A DNA stretch of 64,000 nt, taken from positions 267,478-331,477 of the forward strand of contig NZ_LT635492.1 in NCBI RefSeq assembly GCF_900120405.1, read 5' to 3'. The translations under genes and the position numbers were made by a program. This stretch comes from Urinicoccus massiliensis. GTDB taxonomy: Bacteria; Bacillota; Clostridia; Tissierellales; Peptoniphilaceae. Shown here piece after piece: positions 17,736 to 26,515 of the stretch. The notes beneath the pieces are model-generated. The model was not told where the DNA came from, ran no database searches, and worked only from the letters and a program-made list of their open reading frames with translations. The stretch's first letter is position 1, and the number at the start of each line of letters is the position of its first letter.

Positions 17736-18460
17736 AAATTTTCTCCATATCCATATTTCTTTAAAATTCTTCCAGGTTCTTCTTGTAATATTTCAGCAAA
17801 AAGCAGGTCTTCAGGGGTTGTAATTTTTATATTAGTGTATTCCCCTTGGACGATTTTAACCTTGTATCCAGCCTTTTCCACCAAGGAGCAGTCATCTGTT
17901 CCCTGGTAGTCTTCATCATAGGCTTGTTTATAAGCAGACTCTATAATATCTCGATAAAAGACCTGGGGAGTTTGAACTGCCCATAAAAGTTTTCGAGCGG
18001 GAGTATACGATACATATTGACCATTGGCTGAAAATTTGATGGTATCTTTTACTGGATGGGCCAAAACACTGGCTCCTGTGTCTTCAACAGCTGCAATGAC
18101 TTCATCAATAGCGTGAACAGATACAAAGGGTCTAGCTCCATCATGACTTGCAACGATATCTACCGATTGGTCAAGGGCCCTTAAACCATTTAAGATGGAA
18201 TCTTGCCTGGTCTCTCCTCCAGCTACCAGCTGATAGGGAATGTTAATTTCCTTGAGAAGGTCATGAATCAAGTCCAGCTCTTGTTCTTGCCCAATAACCA
18301 GGATGCAATCTACATATTTACTGGACGATACTTGTTTAATTGTTCGAGATAGGACAGATTGTTCCCCTAAAGAAATAAACTGCTTATTCATCTTTAGTTG
18401 CATTCGAGAACCACTACCTGCAGCTGCAATCAGCATTGCAACTTTTTTATTCTTTAACAT
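17732..18460 (-). CDS. ispD: 2-C-methyl-D-erythritol 4-phosphate cytidylyltransferase
   Basis: 242 residues. CTP-binding [10 protein letters not shown] near the N-terminus, with SHDGARPFV and [11 protein letters not shown] typical of IspD. Makes CDP-methylerythritol in the MEP pathway. Separate ispD and ispF genes, not the fused IspDF enzyme. Twelve bases downstream of the penicillin-binding protein gene. Confidence 0.96.
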   Translation of the reverse strand: MLKNKKVAMLIAAAGSGSRMQLKMNKQFISLGEQSVLSRTIKQVSSSKYVDCILVIGQEQELDLIHDLLKEINIPYQLVAGGETRQDSILNGLRALDQSVDIVASHDGARPFVSVHAIDEVIAAVEDTGASVLAHPVKDTIKFSANGQYVSYTPARKLLWAVQTPQVFYRDIIESAYKQAYDEDYQGTDDCSLVEKAGYKVKIVQGEYTNIKITTPEDLLFAEILQEEPGRILKKYGYGENL

Positions 18461-18472
18461 TTAGGCCTCTTT

Positions 18473-19894
18473 CTAATTTACGATAACATGTTTATTTGCA
18501 TATCTAAGCAAATCTCTGGCAATAGGTGCTGCAACTGTTCCTCCGTAGCCCTCTGTTTGCTCAACAATCACAGCAATGGCAAATTTAGGGTCTGAGGCAG
18601 GTGCAAAACCAACAAACCATGCGTGATCTTTACCAGAAGAGTTTTCGGCAGTTCCTGTTTTTCCAGCAATTTTTAAGCCCTTGGAATAGGCCTTAGATCC
18701 ATTTCCGTTTCGAACGACATTAATCATTAGGTCCTTGACTTGGTCCGAAACTTCTTTTTTCGTTACCTCTGATAGGACCTTGGGTTCATGTTTGTCAATG
18801 GTGACACCATCAGCAGATTCAACTTCTGCTACCAGATAGGGTTCCATCATCTTGCCATCGTTGGCAATGGCAGCAGAAACTAGGGCCATTTCCAGAGGAG
18901 TTGCTAGGACCTTTCCTTGGCCAATGCTGGATGCAGCTAGCTGGGTGTTGTCAAGAGAATTAGAATAATTAAACACTGATTTTTTTACAGGCAGGTCAAA
19001 GTCTATTGTCTTATTAAACATAAAGCGGTCGGCAACATTTCCTAACGTGTTGGCTCCAAGTTTTACTCCCTTACTGACAAAATAGGTATTTAAGGATTGA
19101 GAGAAGGCGGTTTTTAGGTTGATTTTTCCATATTTTCGGTCTGGAACAGCATTTTTAAAGACCCGGCCATTGATGGTTTGAGTTCCCTCATCAACGTAAC
19201 TTTGGTCAATATTTGGATTTTCCAAAAGCCCCACACTGGTTAAAATCTTAAAGGTGGATCCGGGAGGATATAGACCCTGAGTTACCCTGTTGACCAAGGG
19301 ACCGTCTGCCCGACTGGAAATATCCGACCAGTCTTCCACAATGGTCGAAGCATCAAAATCAGGTAGACTAACCATGGAATAAATTTCACCTGTCTTGGGA
19401 TTTAAAATAACAGCTGCACACTTGCGGTCTGTTTCCTCCAAGACCTTATGGGCATAGTTTTGTAGGTTTGTATCAATGGTTAAATTTAAATTATTACCTA
19501 ATTTATTATTGCTTAAAAAGTTCTTAAGACTATTAAAACGCATAAAGGAACCCTTGTTTAAAAGTTGGTCATTGTAAGATAATTCCAGTCCCCCCTTTCC
19601 TAAAGAAGGATTGGCATAACCAACAATATGGGAATAGATTCGAGGGTAGTTGTAAAAACGACGATAGTCGCCCTCATGCCCTTTAGAGTAGGCAATAACT
19701 TCGGCATTTCGATCGCGGATAATTCCCCTTTGAATTTTTGCTTCTTCAATCCAACTTCGACGGTTGGCCGAATGTTTTTTTACTGCATCGGCTTGGAAAA
19801 ACATGAAGTATGTTAGATAGAGAATTAAAGATAGGCTTAAAAAGGTTAATCCTGATAGAAGGACTAAAATCCTACGATGTTCTTTAGGATTCAT
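18473..19894 (-). CDS. pbpA: Penicillin-binding protein, class B-like (PbpA/FtsI type)
   Basis: 473 residues from ATG 19894 (GGGAGGG 7 bases before). One N-terminal membrane anchor (about 8-33), then a short dimerisation domain with the RGIIRDRNAEVIA box and the transpeptidase domain. The latter has active-site Ser in PPGSTFKI (SxxK), SLN in FSQSLNTYF and KTG in AGKTGTAEN. It starts 11 bases inside ftsW, the usual pairing of a SEDS glycosyltransferase with its class B transpeptidase. Compact size without a PASTA domain suggests the PbpA group. Confidence 0.93.
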   Translation of the reverse strand: MNPKEHRRILVLLSGLTFLSLSLILYLTYFMFFQADAVKKHSANRRSWIEEAKIQRGIIRDRNAEVIAYSKGHEGDYRRFYNYPRIYSHIVGYANPSLGKGGLELSYNDQLLNKGSFMRFNSLKNFLSNNKLGNNLNLTIDTNLQNYAHKVLEETDRKCAAVILNPKTGEIYSMVSLPDFDASTIVEDWSDISSRADGPLVNRVTQGLYPPGSTFKILTSVGLLENPNIDQSYVDEGTQTINGRVFKNAVPDRKYGKINLKTAFSQSLNTYFVSKGVKLGANTLGNVADRFMFNKTIDFDLPVKKSVFNYSNSLDNTQLAASSIGQGKVLATPLEMALVSAAIANDGKMMEPYLVAEVESADGVTIDKHEPKVLSEVTKKEVSDQVKDLMINVVRNGNGSKAYSKGLKIAGKTGTAENSSGKDHAWFVGFAPASDPKFAIAVIVEQTEGYGGTVAAPIARDLLRYANKHVIVN

Positions 19895-21143
19895 TGCTGT
19901 TCCCTCCCTCATATTTAAAGGATAAATCTTCGCTCGTTACTTGAAGAATACCTAGGCAGATAAAGCTTGACAACATAGAGCTTCCTCCATAACTAATAAA
20001 GGGTAAAGTTAATCCAGTTAAAGGAATCAGCTTGGTTACACCTCCGATATGGACAAAAGCCTGGCAACAAAACAAGACGCTAACACATAGGGCTAAGATT
20101 CGATAAAAAGTATATTCTTGGTCCAAGGCAATCTTAATGCCACGATATACTAAAATCATATAGAGCATAATAATTGCAATCCCCATGGCAGTGCCCATTT
20201 CTTCACAAATTAAGGGGAAGATAAAGTCGCTATAGCTATATGGGATTAAATTTGGATATCCCATGCCAATCCCGCTGCCAAAAAATCCACCTTCTGCAAT
20301 GGCAAAGAAAGATTGAACAATTTGCCGACCTGTACTATAGGCATCGCTCCAGGGGTCCAGCCAAATATGAACTCGGGTCTGAACGTGAGTAAACAATTTA
20401 AAACCTAAAAAAGCACCTATAGCAATCAAGACAAGGTTGAGAATAATCATTTTTCTATTTTTTTCGTAGACAAATTGAATGGCCAAATACATGGCCAAAA
20501 ATAAAACGGCTGTTCCCAAGTCTTTTTGAATAAACATACATAAGATAAAGAAGTAGATAATCCCCATAATAATAAAGGGAGCATATTTTAGATTCTTGTA
20601 CTTATTGTAATTTGCATAAAAACTGGCCAAGATAAACATGATTAAGATCTTAGACAACTCCGAAGGTTGGACAAAAATATTTGAGGATATTTGAAGCCAG
20701 TTTCTAGCTCCGTGCCGGGTTGTTCCAAAAATTAGGGTGGTCAGGGTGAAAATGGCGGCTAATAAAACATATAGGTTTCCAAACTTGTCTAACTTGGGAA
20801 AATACTTTATAAAAAAATAAGTAGCATAAAAAAGCAAGATACCTGCAATGGACCAGACCATTTGCAAAATACCATAGCTTGGTTTAATGCGAAATTCCAT
20901 GACAATTCCAATGGTTAAAAGCATAGAAATAATCAAAAAGATGTAATTATCCCCACTGGAAATTTTCCCTAGGATGAAGTTAGAAACATAAATAATAGCT
21001 ATTAGACCAATGGCCTTATAGGCAATGGCTGCATCAAAGTTAGAATTTGTGCGGTAAAAAAAGAAAAGTAGAACGATACAGAGAATTTGAAAAACCAGTA
21101 AAAGATCTCTTGGCCGTCTACTTTTCGTTAAGCTAGTAAACAT
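19884..21143 (-). CDS. ftsW: SEDS-family peptidoglycan glycosyltransferase (FtsW/RodA/SpoVE)
   Basis: 419-residue polytopic membrane protein with about ten helices. Conserved SEDS stretches include NWLQI, QPSELSKI, QKDLGTAVLF, GRQIVQSFFAIAEGGFFGSGIG, and the C-terminal IPLTGLTLPFISYGGSSML. Polymerises lipid II with the PBP encoded next to it. FtsW versus RodA cannot be settled; the FHA-SEDS-PBP order is common in Clostridia and Actinobacteria. Confidence 0.93.
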   Translation of the reverse strand: MFTSLTKSRRPRDLLLVFQILCIVLLFFFYRTNSNFDAAIAYKAIGLIAIIYVSNFILGKISSGDNYIFLIISMLLTIGIVMEFRIKPSYGILQMVWSIAGILLFYATYFFIKYFPKLDKFGNLYVLLAAIFTLTTLIFGTTRHGARNWLQISSNIFVQPSELSKILIMFILASFYANYNKYKNLKYAPFIIMGIIYFFILCMFIQKDLGTAVLFLAMYLAIQFVYEKNRKMIILNLVLIAIGAFLGFKLFTHVQTRVHIWLDPWSDAYSTGRQIVQSFFAIAEGGFFGSGIGMGYPNLIPYSYSDFIFPLICEEMGTAMGIAIIMLYMILVYRGIKIALDQEYTFYRILALCVSVLFCCQAFVHIGGVTKLIPLTGLTLPFISYGGSSMLSSFICLGILQVTSEDLSFKYEGGNSNES

Positions 21144-21156
21144 TTTGACAAGTCTC

Positions 21157-21585
21157 CTATTCTACAAACAAAAACTGGATAAAGCCAATCCCAATCCGAT
21201 CACCATTTCTTAATTCGATGATATCATGGATAAGCTCTCCATTTAAATAGGTTCCATTGGCGCTGTTTAAGTCTTCAATAAAATAGGTTCCATTCTGATC
21301 TGTAATTTGAAGATGTTTTTTTGAAACAAAATTGTCCTTAATGACAATATCATTTCTAGATGACCGTCCAATGGTGATGGTTCCCTTTAAAGTATAGTAT
21401 TCTTGCATTTTAAAATTTAATGTATCCAGGCGGTTGACAACCTTTAAGTAGGCTCCATCCTTCATCATAGTCATTTTACTCATAGATTTAATATCTAAAT
21501 AAATCATACGGATAATACTAAATATAAAGAGATAGATAATTAAAGTTGCAATGTATTTTACACCTTGAGAAATTATTATAAACAT
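21157..21585 (-). CDS. Membrane-anchored FHA domain protein
   Basis: 142 residues from ATG 21585 (GAGG six bases upstream; the upstream ATG 21597 overlaps that site). One transmembrane segment near the N-terminus (YIATLIIYLFIFSIIRMIYL), a short linker, then an FHA domain with GRSSRNDIV, SKKHLQI and NSANGTYLNG, the phosphothreonine-binding loops. Upstream of the SEDS/PBP pair, it probably links Ser/Thr kinase signalling to wall synthesis; no kinase gene is in the window. Confidence 0.92.
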   Translation of the reverse strand: MFIIISQGVKYIATLIIYLFIFSIIRMIYLDIKSMSKMTMMKDGAYLKVVNRLDTLNFKMQEYYTLKGTITIGRSSRNDIVIKDNFVSKKHLQITDQNGTYFIEDLNSANGTYLNGELIHDIIELRNGDRIGIGFIQFLFVE

Positions 21586-21612
21586 ATTGCACCTCATAAA
21601 TTTACTGCATTT

Positions 21613-21641
21613 ATACTATCATATTAATAGCTTATTTTCAA
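21613..21641 (-). promoter_or_regulatory. Promoter of the FHA-ftsW-pbpA-ispDF-fsa-glpX operon
   Basis: Minus strand TTGAAA (21636-21641), 17 bases, TAGTAT (21613-21618) with an extended TG. Divergent from the recX promoter about 35 bases away. Confidence 0.75.
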
Positions 21642-21674
21642 TAAAAACAGCCTTTACCCCCCCCTGATAAATTA

Positions 21675-21703
21675 TTGAGTCTGGTCTCTATTTCTGATAC
21701 AAT
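21675..21703 (+). promoter_or_regulatory. Promoter of recX-thrE operon
   Basis: TTGAGT (21675-21680), 17 bases, TACAAT (21698-21703) preceded by TG. The predicted transcript start is only about 10 bases before the recX ATG, leaving a very short leader holding AGGAGG. Confidence 0.75.
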
Positions 21704-21719
21704 TCAGATAGGAGGAAGC

Positions 21720-22313
21720 ATGAAGAAAATAGAATCAATTTCCTTTCTCAAGGGGACCTATAAAATTACTACAAAAGACCAAGCCTTTCTCTATTTAAAT
21801 GAGGAGACCTTTATACATAGTGGCCTTTACAAGGGCTGTGAGATTTCCGAGGATGCTTGGACTCAACTGGAAGAGGAAAATCAATTTTATGAAGCTAGAG
21901 ATTTGAGCTTGAACTATTTGAGACGGAGACGGACTAGTGGTGAAATTAAGCACCTTTTAAGCCAGAAGGGTTTCAACCAGACCTGCTTAGATCGAATTAT
22001 TAAATACCTAAAAGACTATCAATTGATTAGTGATGAGGATTACATTAAAGACTTTATCCATGACCAATTTTATTTAGAAAAAAATGGGCCACGGAAAATT
22101 AAATTCAAACTAATGAATAAGTTTCTTGATCCAAGTTTAATTGATTGTTATCTGGCCGACCTTCCCCGAGAGGATTTAGAGGCTATGGTCAAGGAGTTAA
22201 TTGAAAAGAAATATGGCCAAGGCCCCTTTTCTCTAGTAGAAAAACAAAAAATAAACCGCTACTTACAAAATAAAGGCTATCCCTACTCTTCTATTTCAAA
22301 GGAGCTATTCTAA
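21720..22313 (+). CDS. recX: RecX family regulator of RecA
   Basis: 197 residues from ATG 21720 with AGGAGG just upstream; the longer TTG frame at 21675 coincides with the promoter and is rejected. Three-helix RecX repeats are recognisable: [27 protein letters not shown], then [17 protein letters not shown], then [15 protein letters not shown]. RecX binds RecA filaments and modulates recombination. The stop TAA overlaps the next ATG by one base. Confidence 0.88.
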   Translation: MKKIESISFLKGTYKITTKDQAFLYLNEETFIHSGLYKGCEISEDAWTQLEEENQFYEARDLSLNYLRRRRTSGEIKHLLSQKGFNQTCLDRIIKYLKDYQLISDEDYIKDFIHDQFYLEKNGPRKIKFKLMNKFLDPSLIDCYLADLPREDLEAMVKELIEKKYGQGPFSLVEKQKINRYLQNKGYPYSSISKELF

Positions 22314-22585
22314 TGGACTATGTCTATATTGTCCAATGCCGAGATAAGACCCTATACACGGGCTATACCACGGACCTTAAAAAGAGAATCCAGGTCCATA
22401 ATGCCGGAAAAGGAGCCAAATATACCCGGGGACGCGGACCGGTAACTCTTGTATATTGGGAAGAATGCGAAAATAAGTCCCTGGCCCTTTCAAGAGAAGC
22501 GAAAATTAAGAAGTTACCCAGGAATAAAAAATTAGAACTGGTGGAATCAAATGTTGAAAAAGTCAATAAATTATTGCAAGGATAA
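22313..22585 (+). CDS. GIY-YIG nuclease superfamily protein (UPF0213/YazA-like)
   Basis: 90-residue single-domain GIY-YIG protein: [24 protein letters not shown] contains the two Y-x-Y elements and catalytic Arg, followed by [16 protein letters not shown] and the REAKIKKL helix. Members are presumed structure-specific endonucleases; the cellular role is poorly known. Tightly coupled to recX, suggesting a DNA-repair setting. Confidence 0.93.
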   Translation: MDYVYIVQCRDKTLYTGYTTDLKKRIQVHNAGKGAKYTRGRGPVTLVYWEECENKSLALSREAKIKKLPRNKKLELVESNVEKVNKLLQG

Positions 22586-23339
22586 GGCTTATGCCCAAAA
22601 GGTTATGGCCATGGCCCTGTATTTAGGCCAGCTTTTAGTTAAATATGGTGCAGAAATTTACCGGACGGAAGATACGATATCTAGAATTTGTGAAAGCTAT
22701 GAAAACTTAACTGCCATTGATGTATTTGGTCTAAGTAATGGTTTGTTTATTTCCTTGGAATATAACAATGAAGTCATTACCATGTATAAGAATGCCAGTG
22801 TAGGAAATTTAAATTTAGAAAAGATTAACCTCTTAAATACTTTTAGTCGAAAATTTGTAAAAGATCCTCAAGATGTTCAAGCGGCCATCCAAGACTTAAG
22901 AGCTATTGAGGATAAGGACGAGTACAGTTTCCCTCTTAAGTTTTTGGCTTCGGGCCTGGCAGCATCCTTTTTTGCCCTCTTATTTGGAGCCGATACCATG
23001 GATGCAGTATGTACTTTCTTTGTGGGAAGCTTAAGCTATGGGGGCGTTTTTCTCCTGTCCAAGTATGACTTGACCTTTTTTATAGAAAGTTTTTTAGGCG
23101 CCTTCTTCTCTTCTTTTTTTGCTATGATTTGCATCCTTTTGGGAGCGGGGCATAATATCGACCATATTATTATTGGATCTATTATGTTATTTGTGCCGGG
23201 GGTTGTTATGACGAATGCAGTACGAGATATTATGTCAGATGATTTTTTATCGGGACTAATAGGTCTTGTTAAGGCTATTTTCATTGCCCTGGCCATAGCA
23301 ATCGGGGTTGGTATTGTTTTAAGTTTCCATTTAAAATAG
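22551..23339 (+). CDS. ThrE-family threonine/serine exporter, large subunit (DUF1212)
   Basis: 262 residues. A soluble N-terminal region with [22 protein letters not shown], typical of the ThrE catalytic-like domain, precedes about five transmembrane segments from residue 130 onward. It starts 35 bases inside the GIY-YIG gene, with GGTGG six bases upstream of the ATG. With the next gene it reconstitutes a split ThrE exporter; the substrate may be amino acids or small dicarboxylates. Confidence 0.9.
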   Translation: MLKKSINYCKDKAYAQKVMAMALYLGQLLVKYGAEIYRTEDTISRICESYENLTAIDVFGLSNGLFISLEYNNEVITMYKNASVGNLNLEKINLLNTFSRKFVKDPQDVQAAIQDLRAIEDKDEYSFPLKFLASGLAASFFALLFGADTMDAVCTFFVGSLSYGGVFLLSKYDLTFFIESFLGAFFSSFFAMICILLGAGHNIDHIIIGSIMLFVPGVVMTNAVRDIMSDDFLSGLIGLVKAIFIALAIAIGVGIVLSFHLK

Positions 23340-23349
23340 GGAGGAATTT

Positions 23350-23802
23350 ATGATTTATCTCAAGGCCTTCATTTATTCTTTCATAGCAAGCCTGGGTTTT
23401 GCCCTAATCTTTAATGCGCCCAAGAGGTCCATTTTACCTGCTTGTCTAGTTGGAGGAATTAGCTGGGTTGTTTATGAATTTTTGCAGGTTCAAAATTGTA
23501 ACTATATATTTTCAGCCTTTTTAGCAGCTTTTATCATTGGTATTTTGGGAGAGGTTTTTTCCAGGTGGCTAAAAAATCCGGCAACTCTTTTTATCCTTCC
23601 GGGGTTAATCCCCCTGGTACCGGGGGCGGGAATGTACTACTCTATGAACCATTTAATTGCTCAAAATTATAATTCTTTTATCGCTGTTGGAGCGAAAACT
23701 TTTTTCACTGCTGTTGCCCTGTCCATAGGTATTGTTGCCTCATCAATCTTTTCAAAAAGCCTAAGGCGGGTAAGGATTCGGAAGCAAGACAACGGCCTTT
23801 AA
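23350..23802 (+). CDS. ThrE-family exporter, small subunit (DUF3815)
   Basis: 150 residues, about four or five transmembrane helices, with PATLFILPGLIPLVPGAGMYYSM, the family's conserved PG...PG segment. Corresponds to the C-terminal half of fused ThrE. Ten bases after the large-subunit gene with GGGAGG before its ATG. Confidence 0.9.
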   Translation: MIYLKAFIYSFIASLGFALIFNAPKRSILPACLVGGISWVVYEFLQVQNCNYIFSAFLAAFIIGILGEVFSRWLKNPATLFILPGLIPLVPGAGMYYSMNHLIAQNYNSFIAVGAKTFFTAVALSIGIVASSIFSKSLRRVRIRKQDNGL

Positions 23803-23823
23803 ACCTTATTGCGTAAAAAAATG

Positions 23824-23850
23824 AAGCGAAACTTCTCTCGCTTTATAAAT
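23824..23850 (+). terminator. Weak hairpin after thrE genes
   Basis: AAGCGA...TCGCTT (23824-23843) with an 8-base loop and a short A/T tail. On its own a poor terminator; the IS hairpins downstream supply stronger plus-strand stops. Confidence 0.4.
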
Positions 23851-23861
23851 CAGATAATCAT

Positions 23862-23884
23862 AACCACCGGCTTAGCCGGTGGTT
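23862..23884. repeat. Subterminal hairpin of the IS element (right end, RE)
   Basis: 10-base perfect stem with a 3-base TTA loop, on the transposase 3' side. A second small hairpin GCCCC-TATAA-GGGGC follows at 23891-23905. Both are likely transposase recognition or transcript-end structures. Confidence 0.75.
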
Positions 23885-23977
23885 TGTTCTGCCCCTATAA
23901 GGGGCTGTTACCGGCAGCATTCCATGCTTTGAATTTTCTTACTCGTGCACCCTTCTCTCAGCGAGTGCTAAAGCACT

Positions 23978-24451
23978 TTATTTCTTGCTTTTGTTTACCG
24001 GCTCACCCGTAAACGGGTCTATAAATTCTTTCATACTGATTTGATCTGCCATATAATCTTCTTTCAACTGATTTTTTATATAGTCTTGTATTTTTTTCGC
24101 ATTTTTCCCGGCTGTATCTACATAGTACCCGCGACACCAGAAATGTCTATTCCCGTACTTATACTTTAGATTTGCATGGCGATCAAAAATAATCAAGCTG
24201 CTTTTTCCTTTTAAATACCCCATAATTTGGGATATGCTATATTTGGGTGGAATCTCCAACAACATATGGATGTGATCTGGACAACACTCTGCTTCAATAA
24301 TGTTGATCTCTTTTCTTTCGCATAAATCTCGTAATATCTTTCCTATATCTTGCTTTAGTTTCCCATAGATTATTTGTCTTCTGTATTTCGGAGCAAATAC
24401 TATATGATACTTACAATTCCAAGATGTATGTGATAAACTATTTTTATCCAT
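23978..24451 (-). CDS. tnpA: IS200-family transposase TnpA (Y1 HUH)
   Basis: 157 residues, full length. HUH metal motif at H60-I-H62 (CPDHIHMLLEIPP) and catalytic tyrosine Y124 (IQDYIKNQ) are present, as are the N-terminal WNCKYHIVFAPKYRR and HFWCRGYYVDT. It nicks and joins single-stranded DNA at hairpin-marked ends. Appears intact and potentially active. Its Shine-Dalgarno sequence is buried in an upstream stem (see 24458-24524). Confidence 0.96.
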   Translation of the reverse strand: MDKNSLSHTSWNCKYHIVFAPKYRRQIIYGKLKQDIGKILRDLCERKEINIIEAECCPDHIHMLLEIPPKYSISQIMGYLKGKSSLIIFDRHANLKYKYGNRHFWCRGYYVDTAGKNAKKIQDYIKNQLKEDYMADQISMKEFIDPFTGEPVNKSKK

Positions 24452-24457
24452 GTGGAT

Positions 24458-24524
24458 GCCTCCCTTTTCTAAATATGCTACTGCCAGTAACTTATTTAGT
24501 ATATCATGGGAGGCTTTTTTACTT
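24458..24524 (-). promoter_or_regulatory. Leader stem-loop sequestering the tnpA ribosome binding site
   Basis: GCCTCCC (minus-strand 5' arm, 24518-24524) pairs with GGGAGGC (24458-24464), which contains the tnpA Shine-Dalgarno sequence 7 bases before the ATG. Interior pairings CTAAATA/TATTTAG and TACTG/CAGTA extend the structure. Read on the plus strand the same hairpin ends in TTTTTT and is a good intrinsic terminator against transcription entering from thrE. Both roles match what is known for Salmonella IS200. Confidence 0.75.
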
Positions 24525-24545
24525 GAAGCTAAAGCTTATTTTCCT

Positions 24546-24566
24546 ACCACCAGCATAGCTGGTGGT
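24546..24566. repeat. Subterminal hairpin of the IS element (left end, LE)
   Basis: 9-base perfect stem ACCACCAGC/GCTGGTGGT with an ATA loop, on the 5' side of tnpA. On the plus strand it is followed by TTTTTT, so it can also act as a terminator. Confidence 0.75.
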
Positions 24567-24586
24567 TTTTTCATGCTAAAGCGTAC

Positions 24587-24626
24587 AAAAAATAGAAAGC
24601 CTTTTTTATTGGCCTTCTATTTTTTT
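24587..24626. terminator. Terminator at the end of the aspS operon, probably bidirectional
   Basis: AAAATAGAAGGCC...GGCTTTCTATTTTTT on the minus strand, overlapping the stop codon of the preceding gene; both sides carry A/T runs so it may work in either direction. Confidence 0.75.
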
Positions 24627-25694
24627 ATCATTTTTGATTAGTTGATAGCCCAGATTTGCCACCTGAGCCCAGTGGTTTTCTGTATTGGATATATCTCGCA
24701 AATAGTAATTTTCAGAGCTTTCCTTGTCGATAACGCTCATTAAAATTCCAGATGGTGTAAAGTATGAAAATGCAGTCCTATCTCCCATTTCACATGTGAT
24801 AAAGTAGATTTTAGAATTTTCAAGATAGGCTTTAAACATCCCCTTGGAACTATCTGTAGAAAAAGCCTTGGCTACAATAGACAGGTGGTCTAAGCCATAA
24901 CTATAGGTATCCCATAAGAAGCTTCCCTTTAAACTAATGTCATTCATAGCCTGCTTGGTATCGCTGTGCATTTGAGCCTTTTCGTCTTTCAGCCAGACAC
25001 CTTTCTTAAGCTCTAAGTCTGGATTCTTAATGGGAGATTCGATAGATAGAATGTCGTTTATATAGTCCTTTAAGGTAGCTGTAACTTCCATTTGATTCCC
25101 CATGGATTCTAGGACTTGACTCAACTGGGGATTTTTATTGTAGTGACCATTCATAATGGCGTACCAAGACCCGGGGTTTTTAGTATTACAAAAATATTCA
25201 ATTGCCCCCATCCTTCTTAAAATTGCACTGTTGGCAGCAAGGGTGGTTTCTAGGTCTATTTTTTTTAAAGATCCCAGAGTTTGGTAGATGGCAAGAGATT
25301 GGGATAGGCCATCCATTTCTCCAAGGCTATAAAAGGGCGAATCCTTATCTGCCTTAATTTGCCGGCTAGCCAAGACAGGATAATGGGCCAAAGAGGTATC
25401 GAACAGATAGGAATTAAGTTGAGAGGAGCTAAAATTGGGTAATTTAATTTTTTGCCAGGTGTTTTCCAAATGAACCAGTTGGTCAATAGCCTCCTGTCCC
25501 TGGTGAATTTCTTCTAGGAGAGAGGTTGTTTCAATTTTTTTGTAATTCAAATCTCTTTCTAGTTGTTTGACACTCTTCTTTAACTGGCCATAGTTCCCTT
25601 CTTTAGGATAGAGATAGACTCCAAAGACCAGTATAAAGAGACTGAATAAAAAAAGAACAAGCTGGATCCCCTTTTCCTTACTTTTCTTCTTCAT
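24606..25694 (-). CDS. Membrane-anchored protein of unknown function (aspS operon, gene 4)
   Basis: 362 residues, not recognised. Short Lys-rich cytoplasmic start, one transmembrane helix (about 9-28, IQLVLFLFSLFILVFGVYLY), a predicted coiled coil (about 33-75) and an extracytoplasmic mixed domain. No catalytic motif is visible. It overlaps the preceding gene by 17 bases, and that gene has the same one-helix-plus-coil layout, suggesting that the two products act as a pair at the envelope. The topology resembles PilN/PilO-type proteins but no homology is claimed. Confidence 0.8.
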   Translation of the reverse strand: MKKKSKEKGIQLVLFLFSLFILVFGVYLYPKEGNYGQLKKSVKQLERDLNYKKIETTSLLEEIHQGQEAIDQLVHLENTWQKIKLPNFSSSQLNSYLFDTSLAHYPVLASRQIKADKDSPFYSLGEMDGLSQSLAIYQTLGSLKKIDLETTLAANSAILRRMGAIEYFCNTKNPGSWYAIMNGHYNKNPQLSQVLESMGNQMEVTATLKDYINDILSIESPIKNPDLELKKGVWLKDEKAQMHSDTKQAMNDISLKGSFLWDTYSYGLDHLSIVAKAFSTDSSKGMFKAYLENSKIYFITCEMGDRTAFSYFTPSGILMSVIDKESSENYYLRDISNTENHWAQVANLGYQLIKNDKKIEGQ

Positions 25695-26508
25695 TGTTTC
25701 TTAACTCCTCTAATTGGTTTAAAATTCCTTCATATTTCAAATATTGACTATAGAGTTTTTCAAATTGGTCTTGATAATTTTTAAGCTTACTTGGGTTAAA
25801 GGCTTCAATATTGTAGCCCCTCTTTCGCAAAGACTCAACCCCATCAAGATATAAATCAAAGGCTACCCGGCTATCATCGAGATTTTTCAAATTAATTTCA
25901 GATAACTTATAGAGGTCATAACCTAGAGAAACTTGGTGGAGTATGCCTACCCTTAAGTCAGGGTTGTCTGTGGGATTTTTTTGGTAAAAAGAATGATAGA
26001 GTGGGTCCTCTAAGACAAGATTTAAAATATTATTGGCTTTAAGGTCTTGCCAAAGATTCGGATTTAGTTTATTATTTTCCGTTTGATTTGATATATCTGA
26101 GTATTTTCCTAAGAAAATAAGAAGGTCATCATTTTCATAAAAGTTCCTTCTAAAGTCTTGGTCCATTAAAATTGTATGTACTTGTTGAATAATTTCTTCT
26201 TGCTTTCGCCTAAAGGAGTCGATTTCTTTTTTTATGGACATGCTATTTAGGTCAGTTACCGGAAAACCATGCTGAGCCAGGAAGTTTTGAGATAAGGCTT
26301 CCTGGCTCTTTTTTATTTTTACATTGTCTGCTTGCAAAGAGGCAAGTTTTTGATCCTGGTCCCTTACAAGTTCCTTATATTTTTTATAATCACTTAATAG
26401 TTGTTTTTGGCTCAAGTTCAATAGGTAGGAATAGGCCAAAAAACAAGTGGATACTACCAGCATGAATATAAGGATAATCCTTGTGTATTTTTTCCAATCA
26501 GTTTCCAT
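25678..26508 (-). CDS. Membrane-anchored coiled-coil protein of unknown function (aspS operon, gene 3)
   Basis: 276 residues, not recognised. One N-terminal transmembrane helix (about 10-31, IILIFMLVVSTCFLAYSYLL), then a heptad-like region (about 35-75, LSDYKKYKELVRDQDQKL) and a helical, Asn/Asp-rich outer domain ending in another charged helix. Lies 7 bases downstream of the rseC-like gene and overlaps the next gene, whose product has the same architecture. Confidence 0.8.
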   Translation of the reverse strand: METDWKKYTRIILIFMLVVSTCFLAYSYLLNLSQKQLLSDYKKYKELVRDQDQKLASLQADNVKIKKSQEALSQNFLAQHGFPVTDLNSMSIKKEIDSFRRKQEEIIQQVHTILMDQDFRRNFYENDDLLIFLGKYSDISNQTENNKLNPNLWQDLKANNILNLVLEDPLYHSFYQKNPTDNPDLRVGILHQVSLGYDLYKLSEINLKNLDDSRVAFDLYLDGVESLRKRGYNIEAFNPSKLKNYQDQFEKLYSQYLKYEGILNQLEELRNNEEEK

Positions 26509-26515
26509 AAACCAC

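Larger units (their letters stand above)
23860..24570 (-). mobile_element. IS200-type insertion sequence (IS200/IS605 family), boundaries approximate
   Basis: A single Y1 HUH transposase gene flanked by subterminal hairpins of related sequence, AACCACCGGC-TTA-GCCGGTGGTT on the left (transposase 3' side) and ACCACCAGC-ATA-GCTGGTGGT on the right (5' side). No tnpB is present, so this is the IS200 group. It sits in the gap between the convergent thrE and aspS operons and disrupts no gene. Exact ends cannot be set, because these elements make no target duplication and have no terminal inverted repeats. Confidence 0.85.

Noticed and set aside
23809-24012. 67-codon plus-strand ORF across the end of the IS element
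   Set aside because: It runs through three hairpins of the IS right end and overlaps tnpA antisense; no ribosome site and no recognisable protein.
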